Below are positions 28,486-37,547 of a stretch of DNA of 63,537 nucleotides, in pieces; positions within the stretch are counted from its first letter, which is position 1, and each line of letters opens with the position of its first letter. Made by a program: the position numbers and the translations under genes. The DNA is taken from contig PBLU01000016.1 of assembly GCA_002721875.1 (NCBI GenBank), forward strand, positions 3,886 through 67,422, in the 5' to 3' direction. This DNA is from Chloroflexota bacterium (GTDB lineage: Bacteria > Chloroflexota > Dehalococcoidia > UBA1151 > TMED-70). The notes below the pieces were generated by a model. It was not told where the DNA came from and did not search any database. It worked only from the letters and a program-made list of their open reading frames with translations.

Positions 28486-28740
28486 ATGGCTTCAATTTTA
28501 GAAAAAATTCAAGAAATTACAGCAGAAAAATTAAGTGTTGATATAGGGGATGTAAATCCTGATTCATCATTCACAGAGGATTTAGAAGCGGATTCTTTGG
28601 ATGTTGTAGAACTAATTATGGCATTAGAAGAAGAATTTAGTACAGATGATAACGCTATAGAAATTTCTGATGAAGATGCAGAAAATATAAAAACTGTACA
28701 AGATGCAGTTGATTATATAACCTCAAAAGGTGCCAATTAA
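28486..28740 (+). CDS. acpP: Acyl carrier protein
   Basis: The 84-residue acidic, helical protein carries the 4'-phosphopantetheine serine in [10 protein letters not shown] (Ser at about 36-38) and the usual second-half helix ([22 protein letters not shown]). The ATG at 28486 is preferred over the upstream in-frame TTG (28474) because GGAGG lies 5 nt upstream of the ATG and inside that TTG extension. It follows fabD-nusB, and rnj begins 99 bp later. Confidence 0.96.
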   Translation: MASILEKIQEITAEKLSVDIGDVNPDSSFTEDLEADSLDVVELIMALEEEFSTDDNAIEISDEDAENIKTVQDAVDYITSKGAN

Positions 28741-28839
28741 ATTAACTAAATTTAATCAACTTATATAAATAATAGTATTTATTTGGAACATAAGAATTAT
28801 TAATAACAGTTTTTCTAGAATTATTTTTGATAACAAATA

Positions 28840-30450
28840 ATGGATAAAATTAAATTAACACCCTTAGGTGGATTCGGAGAAATTGGTAAAAATTTACTTA
28901 TTTTCGAAATAGACAAAAAAAATTTCATAATCGATGCTGGAATTAAGTTTTCTCTAGATGAGGAAATTAATTACATTCTTCCTGATACCGAATACTTAAA
29001 TAATCTCAAAGAGAAAATTCAAGCAATTTTCATAACTCATGGGCACGAAGATCATGTAGGTGCATTGTCTAAATTAGGATTCCTAAATGTGCCTATATAC
29101 TGTCCACCAATGGCTAGTGAAATAATAAAGAAGAAATTACCAGTAAATGAACACGATAAGCTAGTAAACATATCTCTCTATAAAAAATATGTATTTGATA
29201 ATTTCAAGATAACTTGGTTTCCTGTTGTTCACTCTATTCCAGATTCATGTGGATTGATTATTCAATCAAAAAATATAAATTTTGTTCATACTGGAGATTT
29301 TAGATTTGATGAAGATCCTGTATTTGGTATAAATAGTAATTTCTCAAAGGTAAAAGAATTTATTGACTATAAATGCGATCTTCTATTATCTGATTCAACA
29401 AATGCTATGGTTTTAGAAGATCAAATTGGAGAAAGAGAAATTGAAAAAACTTTTGATATTCAATTTAAGAAGAATAAAAAAATTATTATTTGTAGTTTTG
29501 CTTCACAAATCTCAAGGTTACAACTTGCGATAAATTCTGCAAAAAAAAATAATAGAAAAGTTGTACTCATGGGAAGTACACTAAAAAAGAACTTAACTAT
29601 AAGTAAAAAACTTGAGATTATTACTGAATATGAAAATATCATTATCAACCAAAATCAAGCAAAAAAATTAGATAAAAGAGAGCTAGTATATTTTGTTACA
29701 GGTTCTCAAGGAGAAGAATTCTCTGTCTTATCTAGAATGTCAAAAAAGAAATACAATGATCTACAAATTGATAATAATGACATTGTTCTAATGTCCTCTT
29801 CAGTAATTCCTGGAAATGAAAATAAAGTTTTTGAAGTTGTTCATAATTTACAAGGTCTTGGTGCTGATGTAATTTTCCATAGTAGTGATAATAAATTACA
29901 TGTATCAGGACACTCCCCTCAAAATGATTTAGAAAAAGTCATTGAAACATTATCTCCGAAATTTTTTGTTCCGGTTCATGGGGATAATGAAATGTTAGAA
30001 GCACATAAAAAATTAGCTATTAATAAAAACGTTAACCCTAAAAATATTTTTGTCTTATCTAATGGAGATAATTTAGAGGTTACTGAAAATGAAGCTAAAT
30101 TACTAAAAAAATCAAAAGTTATTGATGAGATAGTCTTAAGAGATAAGTATTTTGAAATAGGTAAAACAAAAAATAATATCTATAAAGAAAATATTATTTC
30201 AATTATTCTTGTCATTAACAAAAAAAATAAAACTCTAGCCCATAAACCTTTCATAAATATGTTTGATAGATCGAATAAGGTTAAGGTTACAAGCCACCTA
30301 AAAAGTTATATTTTAGAAAATAAAACTTTTAACTCTTTCAATATTCACCAAGACTGGACTCAAATAACTGAGCAATTTAATCTAGAAATATATAAATTAG
30401 TATTAAGTAAATTTAATAAAAAATACCAAATAAAAACTATAATTTTATAA
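28840..30450 (+). CDS. rnj: Ribonuclease J
   Basis: RNase J combines endonuclease and 5'-to-3' exonuclease activity in mRNA decay and rRNA maturation. The 536-residue protein opens with TPLGGFGEIGKN, has the metallo-beta-lactamase metal motif THGHEDHVGAL (about 66-76), VHSIPDSCG, HTGDFRFD, the beta-CASP region (GSQGEE; SSSVIPGNE; HVSGH), and PVHGDNEML near 380. The C-terminal domain is present. It stands between acpP and ftsK. With PNPase in the same window, it indicates a J/PNPase-type decay system. Confidence 0.95.
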   Translation: MDKIKLTPLGGFGEIGKNLLIFEIDKKNFIIDAGIKFSLDEEINYILPDTEYLNNLKEKIQAIFITHGHEDHVGALSKLGFLNVPIYCPPMASEIIKKKLPVNEHDKLVNISLYKKYVFDNFKITWFPVVHSIPDSCGLIIQSKNINFVHTGDFRFDEDPVFGINSNFSKVKEFIDYKCDLLLSDSTNAMVLEDQIGEREIEKTFDIQFKKNKKIIICSFASQISRLQLAINSAKKNNRKVVLMGSTLKKNLTISKKLEIITEYENIIINQNQAKKLDKRELVYFVTGSQGEEFSVLSRMSKKKYNDLQIDNNDIVLMSSSVIPGNENKVFEVVHNLQGLGADVIFHSSDNKLHVSGHSPQNDLEKVIETLSPKFFVPVHGDNEMLEAHKKLAINKNVNPKNIFVLSNGDNLEVTENEAKLLKKSKVIDEIVLRDKYFEIGKTKNNIYKENIISIILVINKKNKTLAHKPFINMFDRSNKVKVTSHLKSYILENKTFNSFNIHQDWTQITEQFNLEIYKLVLSKFNKKYQIKTIIL

Positions 30451-30478
30451 AATTAATTCTAGCTAGAAGTAATCTGAT

Positions 30479-32731
30479 ATGGAAGTTAATCAAAACAATG
30501 CTCTTAAAGAAAGAGTAATAGAAATAATTAATCAAAAAAAATTTTTATTTTTTATTTTTTTGACTGCGCTAATAATTGCTTCTTTAAATTTGTTTTATTC
30601 AGTAAGAGATTTGGTAGGTTTATTACCAGTTCTTGTATCAATGAGTGTTCTTTTGTCATTTATTCTATTTAAAAATTCAAAAAAATTATTTTCTATTAAA
30701 TTATTATCTTCAGTTATTCTAATTAACGTTTCATTTTTTGTGACACTTGGTGGGATAAATTATGATTCAAGTTCATTTTTTTCTTTTGACTATTCATTGT
30801 CAGGCAAATATGGTGAATTTTTAGCAAAAGAACCATATTATTGGAATCAATACAACGCAAATATTACAAATTATCTAGATTTTATTTTCAGACTTTCAAC
30901 TCCATTAATAATAATCAGTATTATTTATTATCCCCACTTTTACTTGAGAATTTTAAGTAATTTGTATTCAATTTTTGTAAGTTTTATCATTTCTTTTACT
31001 TCTTTATTAAGAAAAAATCTCCTAACTTTTTTTAAAAAAAAAATGATAGGATCTAGGATAAAAGATACAAAAATAAGAGAAGTAAATATTGATGACTCTA
31101 GGATAGAAAATACAAAAATAAGAGAAGTAAATATTGATGACTCTAGGATAAAAGATACAAAAATAAGAGAAGTAAATATTGATGACTCTAGGATAGAAGA
31201 TACAAAAATAGAAGAGGATAAATTATTTAGTCGAGATATTTCTACTGAAATTAAAAAAGAAATTATTTACGATGATAGGCCAAATATTGACAAGGAATTA
31301 GATCGATTTTCAATAAGAGAATTTAATTGGCCTAAGATTAAGACTAATTTTCTAAAGCTTACCCCAAAAAAAGAGTTAGATAAGAATGAAATTAATGACA
31401 CAATTGATATTATCAAAAGTACTCTATCTGCTCATGGAGTAAACACTTCTATTGAAAATTTTACTTCAGGTCCATCAGTAACAATGTATCAATTGAAACC
31501 TGGATGGATGGATGATAAAGAAAATAAGAGAGTCAAAGTAGAACAAGTCCTAAGAAGAGAAAAGGATCTAGCCTTGGCACTTGGCTCACCAAATATTCGA
31601 TTTGAGGCTGTTTTAGATGGAGTTCAGAATATTATGGGTATTGAAATCCCAAATATTTCACCTAATACTGTTGATTTCAAAGAAGTTATTGAAGATGAAA
31701 GAATAAAGAATATTTCGCAAAGCTTTTCTCTTCCTGCACCTTTGGGACAAGGGATGGATGGTAAACCAATAATGATTGATATAGCTAAAATGCCACATTT
31801 ACTAGTTGCAGGTTCAACAGGATCTGGGAAGTCAGTTTTTATAAATTCAATTATTGCAGGTATGATTACTACAAAGACACCTGAAGAAGTAAGAATGATA
31901 CTAATTGATCCAAAAAGAGTAGAATTAACACCCTATGGGAAAATACCCCATTTGTATACTGAAGAAGTAATAGTTGATACAGATAAAGCAGTTGAAGTAT
32001 TGAGTAGTACTGTTACAGAAATGATGAATCGATTCAAGATACTTGAAAAAGTAGGCGTGAAAAACATATCAGATTTTAATAAGAAAATGGGTAAATCACA
32101 CAAAATGTGGAACTTGTTAATAGTAATTGATGAGCTGGCCGATTTAATGCTACAAGCAGGTAGTGAAATAGAGAGATTAATAGTAAGGCTTGCACAATTA
32201 GGAAGAGCTACAGGCATACACTTAGTTGTTGCAACCCAAAGACCATCGGTTGACGTAGTTACAGGTTTAATTAAAGCTAATTTTCCAAGTAGAGTATCAT
32301 TTGCAGTTATGTCTCAAATAGACTCTAGAACTGTTCTTGATAGTATAGGAGCAGAAAAATTAATAGGCAAAGGAGATATGCTGTTTAGCCCTATAGATAA
32401 TGCACAAATGAGTAGGATTCAAGGAGTTTTTTTAAATGAAGACGATATAGAAGCCCTTACTAACCAGTGGAACTCTTATTATGATAAATACGAACTAGAA
32501 ATGTTAAAGTTACAACTAGAGGGTAAAAATAATAATAAAGAACTAAAGGGTGATTCTCTTTATGATCAAGCATTAGAACTAAGCTCTCAGAGTAGCACAT
32601 TATCAACATCTCTGTTACAAAGAAGATTAAGAATAGGTTATCCAAGAGCAGCTAGACTGATGGATGAACTTGAAGATAATGGTATAGTGGGACCAGGAGA
32701 AGCTGGTAAGCCTAGAAAAATATTAGTTTAA
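30479..32731 (+). CDS. ftsK: DNA translocase FtsK/SpoIIIE
   Basis: FtsK pumps chromosomal DNA at the division septum. The 750-residue protein has an N-terminal membrane part with about four to five helices (roughly 20-180), a charged linker (180-290), and the motor: alpha/beta core with Walker A GSTGSGKSV (about 446-454), Walker B LLIVIDELADL and ATQRPSVDVVTGLIKANFPSR. The C-terminal gamma winged helix (LLQRRLRIGYPRAARLMDELE) suggests recognition of orienting sequences. The linker holds near-perfect 15-residue tandem repeats (separate entry). Its stop overlaps the accDA start (TAATG). Confidence 0.95.
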   Translation: MEVNQNNALKERVIEIINQKKFLFFIFLTALIIASLNLFYSVRDLVGLLPVLVSMSVLLSFILFKNSKKLFSIKLLSSVILINVSFFVTLGGINYDSSSFFSFDYSLSGKYGEFLAKEPYYWNQYNANITNYLDFIFRLSTPLIIISIIYYPHFYLRILSNLYSIFVSFIISFTSLLRKNLLTFFKKKMIGSRIKDTKIREVNIDDSRIENTKIREVNIDDSRIKDTKIREVNIDDSRIEDTKIEEDKLFSRDISTEIKKEIIYDDRPNIDKELDRFSIREFNWPKIKTNFLKLTPKKELDKNEINDTIDIIKSTLSAHGVNTSIENFTSGPSVTMYQLKPGWMDDKENKRVKVEQVLRREKDLALALGSPNIRFEAVLDGVQNIMGIEIPNISPNTVDFKEVIEDERIKNISQSFSLPAPLGQGMDGKPIMIDIAKMPHLLVAGSTGSGKSVFINSIIAGMITTKTPEEVRMILIDPKRVELTPYGKIPHLYTEEVIVDTDKAVEVLSSTVTEMMNRFKILEKVGVKNISDFNKKMGKSHKMWNLLIVIDELADLMLQAGSEIERLIVRLAQLGRATGIHLVVATQRPSVDVVTGLIKANFPSRVSFAVMSQIDSRTVLDSIGAEKLIGKGDMLFSPIDNAQMSRIQGVFLNEDDIEALTNQWNSYYDKYELEMLKLQLEGKNNNKELKGDSLYDQALELSSQSSTLSTSLLQRRLRIGYPRAARLMDELEDNGIVGPGEAGKPRKILV
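31052..31210 (+). repeat. 45-bp tandem repeat inside the ftsK linker (3 full copies plus part of a fourth)
   Basis: Three in-frame 45-bp units start at 31052, 31097 and 31142, and a truncated fourth starts at 31187. Copies one and three are identical. Copy two differs only in two codons, changing IKD to IEN. Each unit encodes SRI(K/E)(D/N)TKIREVNIDD. The near identity at DNA level points to recent slippage or unequal recombination. Confidence 0.95.
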
Positions 32732-34389
32732 TGAATAATACAGATCAAAGTATAGAATTAGGAGAAAATTTAAGTAATTGCTTAAATTGTCCAGAAATTA
32801 TAAACAAAACGGATTTTTACTTGAAATATGATGTTTGTCCTTTTTGTAATTTTCATTATTCTATAGATTCCAATAAAAGAATAGAAATAATATCTGATTC
32901 CGGAACTTTTAGAGAGTTTAATAAAAATATTTCTATTAAGAGACCAGAAAATCTAAGTTTTGACGAATCCTATAAAAAGAATGTTCGTAAATCTAGAGAA
33001 CGTACAGGACTAGAAGAAGCTGCAATATCTGGGACTTGCAACATCGGAGGCATTAAGACTGTAGTTATAATTCTAGATTTTGGATTCCTTGGAGGATCTA
33101 TGGGCCTTATTGTTGGTGAAAAAATTTCTAAAGCATTTAATTTTGCATACAGAAAGAATCTTCCTGTTGTATCTATAATTTCTAGTGGTGGAAAAAGAGT
33201 CCAAGAAGGAATATATTCTTTAGTTCAAATGTTAAAAACAGTAATTTCGACAAAAGAAATTAAGAGTAAAGGGCTACCTCATATTTGTTTATTTTCCAAT
33301 CCATCTGGCGGACAAGTTTTTAGTTCTTTTGCTTCAAGGGCAGATGTGAAAATTGCAGAACCAGGAGCAATTTTGGGACTATTTCAACTTGATGAATTAA
33401 TTAATAAATCAAAAGATTCAAAAAATATCGATATATCAGCTGAATCTTTTTATGAAAAAGGATTAATAGATAAAGTAGTATCAAGAAATAAATTAAAGAT
33501 AGAATTATTTACAATTTTAGAAAATTTATTAGTTGATTATAAAATCCCTAAAAAAATAGATATATCTGTACCCACTATAAGCTCGATTAAAAAAGTAAAA
33601 AAACAATCTAAAAACTTGAGCAAAGGGACTCCTAGCTCCTCAAGTTATATTACTAAGGTATTCGATGACTATATTGAATTAGGTTATAAAAACAAAAAAG
33701 ATTCAGTAATAACAGGTTTAGGAAAGATAGCATCTCAACCAGTAGTTATCATTGCACAAAGCTATAATAGATCATCTCCCAAAGAAAATGGAAAGATGAC
33801 TATCAATGATTTTATAAGGATGGAAAAGTTTATAGAAATATCAAAAGATTTTAACATTCCTATTGTGTTTTTTATAGATAATAACGGACTAGACATATCA
33901 TATGATAATGAACTGGAAGGAATAGGAAATACAATTTCAAAATTCATATTCAATATGTCCTCACATGAGGAAAAAATAATTAGTGTAATAACAGGAGAGG
34001 CGACTTCTGAAGCTTCTATTCCTTTTTTTCTAGGTGACAAGGTTTATATGCTTGAAAATGCAATTTTTATACCAAATAATAAGGATCAAAAAATGGAATT
34101 TCTAAGTTCAAGTGATTGTTTAAATAATTATATTATTGATTCTATAATTCCTGAGCCACCACTTGGTGCTGGAAAAGGCCCTGAAGATATGGCCAGGTTA
34201 ATTAAAATTAGCCTAATTAATGCTCTATCAGAATTAAATCATACTAGCATTAAAAAAACTTTATCCAAAAGAAATAAAAAATTCTTAAGTTCGGATTTTG
34301 GAGATAAAAAATTAATGATAACTGTAACTAATGAAATCAAAATCTGGAAAGAAGTACTTGAGGCAAGTTATAAGGCCTTAAGAAATTAA
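32731..34389 (+). CDS. Acetyl-CoA carboxylase carboxyltransferase, fused beta-alpha (AccD-AccA)
   Basis: The 552-residue protein joins the two carboxyltransferase halves that are separate genes in many bacteria. The beta half has an N-terminal zinc ribbon (Cys17, 20, 36, 39) and the crotonase-like core (GFLGGSMGLIVGEKI, SSGGKRVQEG, NPSGGQVFSSFA). The alpha half (about 300-552) has a second crotonase fold, with GEATSEASIPFFLGDK and EPPLGAGKGPEDMA visible. It transfers carboxyl from biotin to acetyl-CoA for malonyl-CoA, which fits with fabD and acpP upstream. The start overlaps the ftsK stop. AccB and AccC must be elsewhere. Confidence 0.9.
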   Translation: MNNTDQSIELGENLSNCLNCPEIINKTDFYLKYDVCPFCNFHYSIDSNKRIEIISDSGTFREFNKNISIKRPENLSFDESYKKNVRKSRERTGLEEAAISGTCNIGGIKTVVIILDFGFLGGSMGLIVGEKISKAFNFAYRKNLPVVSIISSGGKRVQEGIYSLVQMLKTVISTKEIKSKGLPHICLFSNPSGGQVFSSFASRADVKIAEPGAILGLFQLDELINKSKDSKNIDISAESFYEKGLIDKVVSRNKLKIELFTILENLLVDYKIPKKIDISVPTISSIKKVKKQSKNLSKGTPSSSSYITKVFDDYIELGYKNKKDSVITGLGKIASQPVVIIAQSYNRSSPKENGKMTINDFIRMEKFIEISKDFNIPIVFFIDNNGLDISYDNELEGIGNTISKFIFNMSSHEEKIISVITGEATSEASIPFFLGDKVYMLENAIFIPNNKDQKMEFLSSSDCLNNYIIDSIIPEPPLGAGKGPEDMARLIKISLINALSELNHTSIKKTLSKRNKKFLSSDFGDKKLMITVTNEIKIWKEVLEASYKALRN

Positions 34390-35162
34390 TTTAATCCTTC
34401 TATAATCCAATCTAAAGCAAGAATAGTACCATTATCATCAAAACTTTTAGTATAAAATTTAGAAGCATTATAAACTTCTTTGTCAGAATTTCCCATAGCT
34501 ACTGAAATACCTACTTTATTCAACATTTCAATATCATTTAAGCCGTCACCTATTGCAAATATTTTAGATTTATTTATGCCTAAATATGAAGAATATTCTT
34601 CTATAGCTATCCCTTTATTAATATTTTTTGGCATAAAACTAAGATATTTCTCATTACTACTACCTGATGATGGTATCAAGCTAATTTTTGAAAGATTAAT
34701 TAATGAATTTGAAGAAACAAATTTATAAATATCATCATATAAGCATGTAATAATATTAACATTCTCAAAGTTTTTATCTTTTGAATTATTATTAATTTGT
34801 TCACCTTGAGAACTTGCAAAATAATAGAAATCATTACTATCTAATAAGTTAAAAACATCCCTTGCCACTTCACAATCAATAGATCTACTAAAAATTATTT
34901 CTTTGTTTATAGGGTTAAAAATCAATGCACCATTATCAGAAATCTGAGGGGAAGAAAGTTCAAGTTCTTTAGAATAGTCATAGACTGAAGAAAAAATTCT
35001 TCCCGAAATCAAACTGGTTGGAACAAAATTAGAAATATGTTTTATTCTTTGACTGATGTCATCAGGAATTATTTCTTGACTATTTAGAATTGTTCCGTCT
35101 AAATCAAATAGAGCAGCTGATATCTTTGGAGAGTCTGTCTCGTTATCTATTTTAATATTCAA
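34386..35162 (-). CDS. HAD-superfamily hydrolase, Cof type
   Basis: The 258-residue protein is a class IIB HAD phosphatase of the Cof/YidA group: FDLDGTILNSQE at about 19-30 (both catalytic Asp), the SGR turn at about 54-56, a substrate cap domain in the middle, and the closing motif AIGDGLNDIEMLNKVGISVAMGN. Such enzymes dephosphorylate small sugar phosphates, FMN or pyridoxal phosphate. The substrate cannot be read here. It converges on accDA (4-bp overlap) and is divergent from thiG. Confidence 0.85.
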   Translation of the reverse strand: MNIKIDNETDSPKISAALFDLDGTILNSQEIIPDDISQRIKHISNFVPTSLISGRIFSSVYDYSKELELSSPQISDNGALIFNPINKEIIFSRSIDCEVARDVFNLLDSNDFYYFASSQGEQINNNSKDKNFENVNIITCLYDDIYKFVSSNSLINLSKISLIPSSGSSNEKYLSFMPKNINKGIAIEEYSSYLGINKSKIFAIGDGLNDIEMLNKVGISVAMGNSDKEVYNASKFYTKSFDDNGTILALDWIIEGLN

Positions 35163-35247
35163 AACTTTTCCTTATAATAATCTTATAATTTTAGTGGATA
35201 TCTTTTATGATTAAAATTATTTTAAACTATATTTAGAGTATAAAAAT

Positions 35248-36021
35248 ATGGATGAGCTAGAAATTGCAGGAAAAAAATTCAAATCTAGACTAATAACAGG
35301 CACAGGAAAACATAAAAATTCTGAAGATCTAGAGAATTCAATTATTTCTTCAGGAACAGAAATGATTACAGTTGCTATTAGAAGAATAGACTTTGAAAAT
35401 TTAAATGAGAAAAATTTGCTAGAAGTTATTGATTGGGATAAGTATAATATCCTTCCAAATACTGCAGGTAGCAAGACAGCTGAAGAAGCAGTTTATACTG
35501 CAAATTTAGCAAGAGAAGTTACTGGTTCAAATTGGATAAAAATTGAAGTTATACCTGATCCAAAATATCTTCTTCCTGATCCAATTGGAACCTTAGAAGC
35601 TTGTGAAAAACTAGTTAATCAAAATTTCATAGTTTTACCTTATATTTCTCCAGATCCAGTTCTTGCCAAGAGATTAGAAGATATAGGATGTGCAACAGTT
35701 ATGCCACTTGGTTCTCCTATAGGTTCTGGAAATGGTGTTTTAGCTTTAGAAGAAATAAAGATTATAATTGAACAATCCAATATTCCAGTTATAGTTGATG
35801 CTGGCTTAGGAGTACCTTCTGAAGCATCTCTGGTAATGGAAAATGGTGCTGACGCAGTTCTTGTGAATTCAGCTATTGCTGGAGCTAAAAACCCTAAACA
35901 AATGGCAGAGGCATTTAAGCTTGGAGTAGAGGCAGGAAGAAAAGCTTTTCTATCTGGAAGAATCCCAGTTTCTAAACAGGCCAATCCTAGTAGCCCAACG
36001 AAAAATATTAGTCGCAATTAG
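35248..36021 (+). CDS. thiG: Thiazole synthase ThiG
   Basis: ThiG forms the thiazole phosphate ring of thiamine from deoxyxylulose phosphate, dehydroglycine and ThiS-thiocarboxylate. The 257-residue protein opens with the family strand (AGKKFKSRLITGTGKHKN), has VAIRRID, ILPNTAGSKTAEEAVYTA, IKIEVIPDPKYLLPD, and VVDAGLG-PSEAS-like sequence with GADAVLVNSAIAGAKNP toward the end. It begins a three-gene unit with the TenI/ThiE-like gene and thiS. No thiamine-pyrophosphate riboswitch was recognised in the 85-bp upstream gap. Confidence 0.95.
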   Translation: MDELEIAGKKFKSRLITGTGKHKNSEDLENSIISSGTEMITVAIRRIDFENLNEKNLLEVIDWDKYNILPNTAGSKTAEEAVYTANLAREVTGSNWIKIEVIPDPKYLLPDPIGTLEACEKLVNQNFIVLPYISPDPVLAKRLEDIGCATVMPLGSPIGSGNGVLALEEIKIIIEQSNIPVIVDAGLGVPSEASLVMENGADAVLVNSAIAGAKNPKQMAEAFKLGVEAGRKAFLSGRIPVSKQANPSSPTKNISRN

Positions 36022-36026
36022 TTTTA

Positions 36027-36647
36027 ATGCTTATTTATATAACTGATATAAATAAATTTTATAATGAAAAAGAATTCATTGAAAATATATATTCAGCATC
36101 AATAAATGGAGTAAAGTATATTCAATTAAGATATAAAAACTCCTTAAATATAGATAAAGAAAAAATAAGTAAAATAATTGCACAAAAAATTGATAGAACA
36201 GATACTAAAATTATCATAAATGAAGATATTGAAATTTCAAAAAAAATTAAACCCTTTGGATTTCATATAAGTTCCCAGAATAATATTTCTGGAAAAGAAA
36301 TAAAACAATTAACAAATGTTAAGTGGGTTTCTAAGTCTGTTCATAATGAGGATGACATATATGAATCAAATATGGATAAAAATATTGATTCATATATTCT
36401 TGGAACCTTATTTAAGTCAAACAGTCATCCTGAAGGAAATTATTTAGGTATTGATAATTTTAAAAAACTTATAAAATTATCATCAAAACCTGTAATTGCA
36501 ATTGGTGGTATTGATGAAAATAATGTAGGCTTAGTCCATAAATCAGGTGCTTCTGGGATTGCTGTTATTAGCTCAATTGCTTATTCTAAGAATATCAATA
36601 AAACTATAGATCAATTAGAAAATAAGAATGATAAATATAATCCTTAA
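36027..36647 (+). CDS. ThiE/TenI-family TIM-barrel protein, probably thiazole tautomerase
   Basis: The 206-residue protein has the ThiE/TenI barrel: YIQLRYK, SKSVHNEDDI, LGTLFKSNSHPEG, PVIAIGGIDENNV and GASGIAVISSI. Thiamine-phosphate synthase normally has INDR and a PTxTK-type loop; here these read INED and SNSHPEG, and the SVH motif matches TenI, which aromatises the thiazole. The position between thiG and thiS also fits TenI. It could still be a divergent ThiE. It starts 5 bp after thiG and its end overlaps thiS by 20 bp. Confidence 0.65.
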   Translation: MLIYITDINKFYNEKEFIENIYSASINGVKYIQLRYKNSLNIDKEKISKIIAQKIDRTDTKIIINEDIEISKKIKPFGFHISSQNNISGKEIKQLTNVKWVSKSVHNEDDIYESNMDKNIDSYILGTLFKSNSHPEGNYLGIDNFKKLIKLSSKPVIAIGGIDENNVGLVHKSGASGIAVISSIAYSKNINKTIDQLENKNDKYNP

Positions 36648-36831
36648 TGGGAAAAAAACTGAACTAGAAAGCTCGATTTCTATAATTGAATTCTTAAGAT
36701 CTGAAAATTTAGAAAATAAAATGGTAGCAGTTGCTGTTAATATGAAGATAATTCTCAAAAATGAATATAAGACCACATATATTAAAGAAAATGATAAAGT
36801 TGAAGTCGTTAGGCCTGTTGGAGGTGGATAA
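36628..36831 (+). CDS. thiS: Sulfur carrier protein ThiS
   Basis: ThiS is a ubiquitin-fold sulfur carrier. The 67-residue protein shows the start LNGKKTELESSISIIEFL, the KNDKVEVVRPVGGG-like ending, and a C-terminal Gly-Gly required for thiocarboxylation (here GGG). It overlaps the TenI-like gene by 20 bp. The adenylating partner ThiF is not in the window. Start at ATG 36628 gives the standard length. Confidence 0.92.
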   Translation: MINIILNGKKTELESSISIIEFLRSENLENKMVAVAVNMKIILKNEYKTTYIKENDKVEVVRPVGGG

Positions 36832-36833
36832 CT

Positions 36834-37538
36834 TTACTCAACTACACAAACCACTCCAAAATTTCCAGTATCAGCATCTCCACTAAATAATGATCTATAG
36901 CTGAAACATCCTGGTATATTGAATTCTCTACCATAAGTCCATTGTTCAGGATTTTTGTCAAATGGCCCCTTATTGAATGCTCCTGAATCCCAGTCATCAG
37001 CTTGACCAGAATCAGAGGTAGATGAGCTTGCTGCACCCTTAGGGTTTAGCCAGTTAACTGTAGTTCCAGACTTAACTTTTATTGTTTGAGGGTCCATTAC
37101 CCCTCCTTGACCAATACTTATTTCAACCACACCGTCTAATATAGGACCTTCAGGCATTTCTAGTACAATTTTTTCTTCTTCAACCTCACATGTAGAACCT
37201 ATACACTCCGCTTCTCCACCAGCTTCAGCTGTAGCCGTTAATGACATAGCAACTGCTTGAGCAGAAGCTGCTGCATCTTTTCCTACAGATTGTGCTGCTG
37301 CAGTGAATGAGTTTTCACATTCATTAACCCATTTAATTTTTTCTTCTTCCGAAAGAGTGTCATATATAATACCTTGTTGAGCTGTACATTCAGTTACTTC
37401 GGCAACAGCAGTTGCAGTTGCATTACCAAGCATATTATCTGCTGTTTGCGTCTGCACGATATTTGTGTATGAAACATACTCTTCGCCTCCACATGCTATA
37501 AAAAATGCCAATAAACCTGTTAATAGAAACTTATACAT
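36834..37538 (-). CDS. Lipoprotein with a cupredoxin-like domain lacking copper ligands
   Basis: The 234-residue protein has a lipoprotein signal (hydrophobic 5-15, FFIAC, Cys16). A middle region (about 25-125) is rich in Ala, Thr and Ser with a few Cys. The C-terminal domain (about 140-234) resembles plastocyanin-like cupredoxins: VEISIGQGGVMDPQTIKVKSG, then TVNWLNPKGAAS, DWDSGAF and GCFSYRSLFSGD. The copper-binding His, Cys and Met of that fold appear replaced (A/S for the first His; no H-x-M end), so it probably does not bind copper in the usual way. It is 9 bp after the permease gene, so it is co-transcribed with an ABC importer. Role unknown. Confidence 0.65.
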   Translation of the reverse strand: MYKFLLTGLLAFFIACGGEEYVSYTNIVQTQTADNMLGNATATAVAEVTECTAQQGIIYDTLSEEEKIKWVNECENSFTAAAQSVGKDAAASAQAVAMSLTATAEAGGEAECIGSTCEVEEEKIVLEMPEGPILDGVVEISIGQGGVMDPQTIKVKSGTTVNWLNPKGAASSSTSDSGQADDWDSGAFNKGPFDKNPEQWTYGREFNIPGCFSYRSLFSGDADTGNFGVVCVVE

Positions 37539-37547
37539 AAAAACCCC

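Noticed and set aside
35163..35247. Thiamine-pyrophosphate riboswitch before thiG
   Set aside because: The 85-bp gap lacks the conserved CUGAGA core and is too short for the two helical arms.
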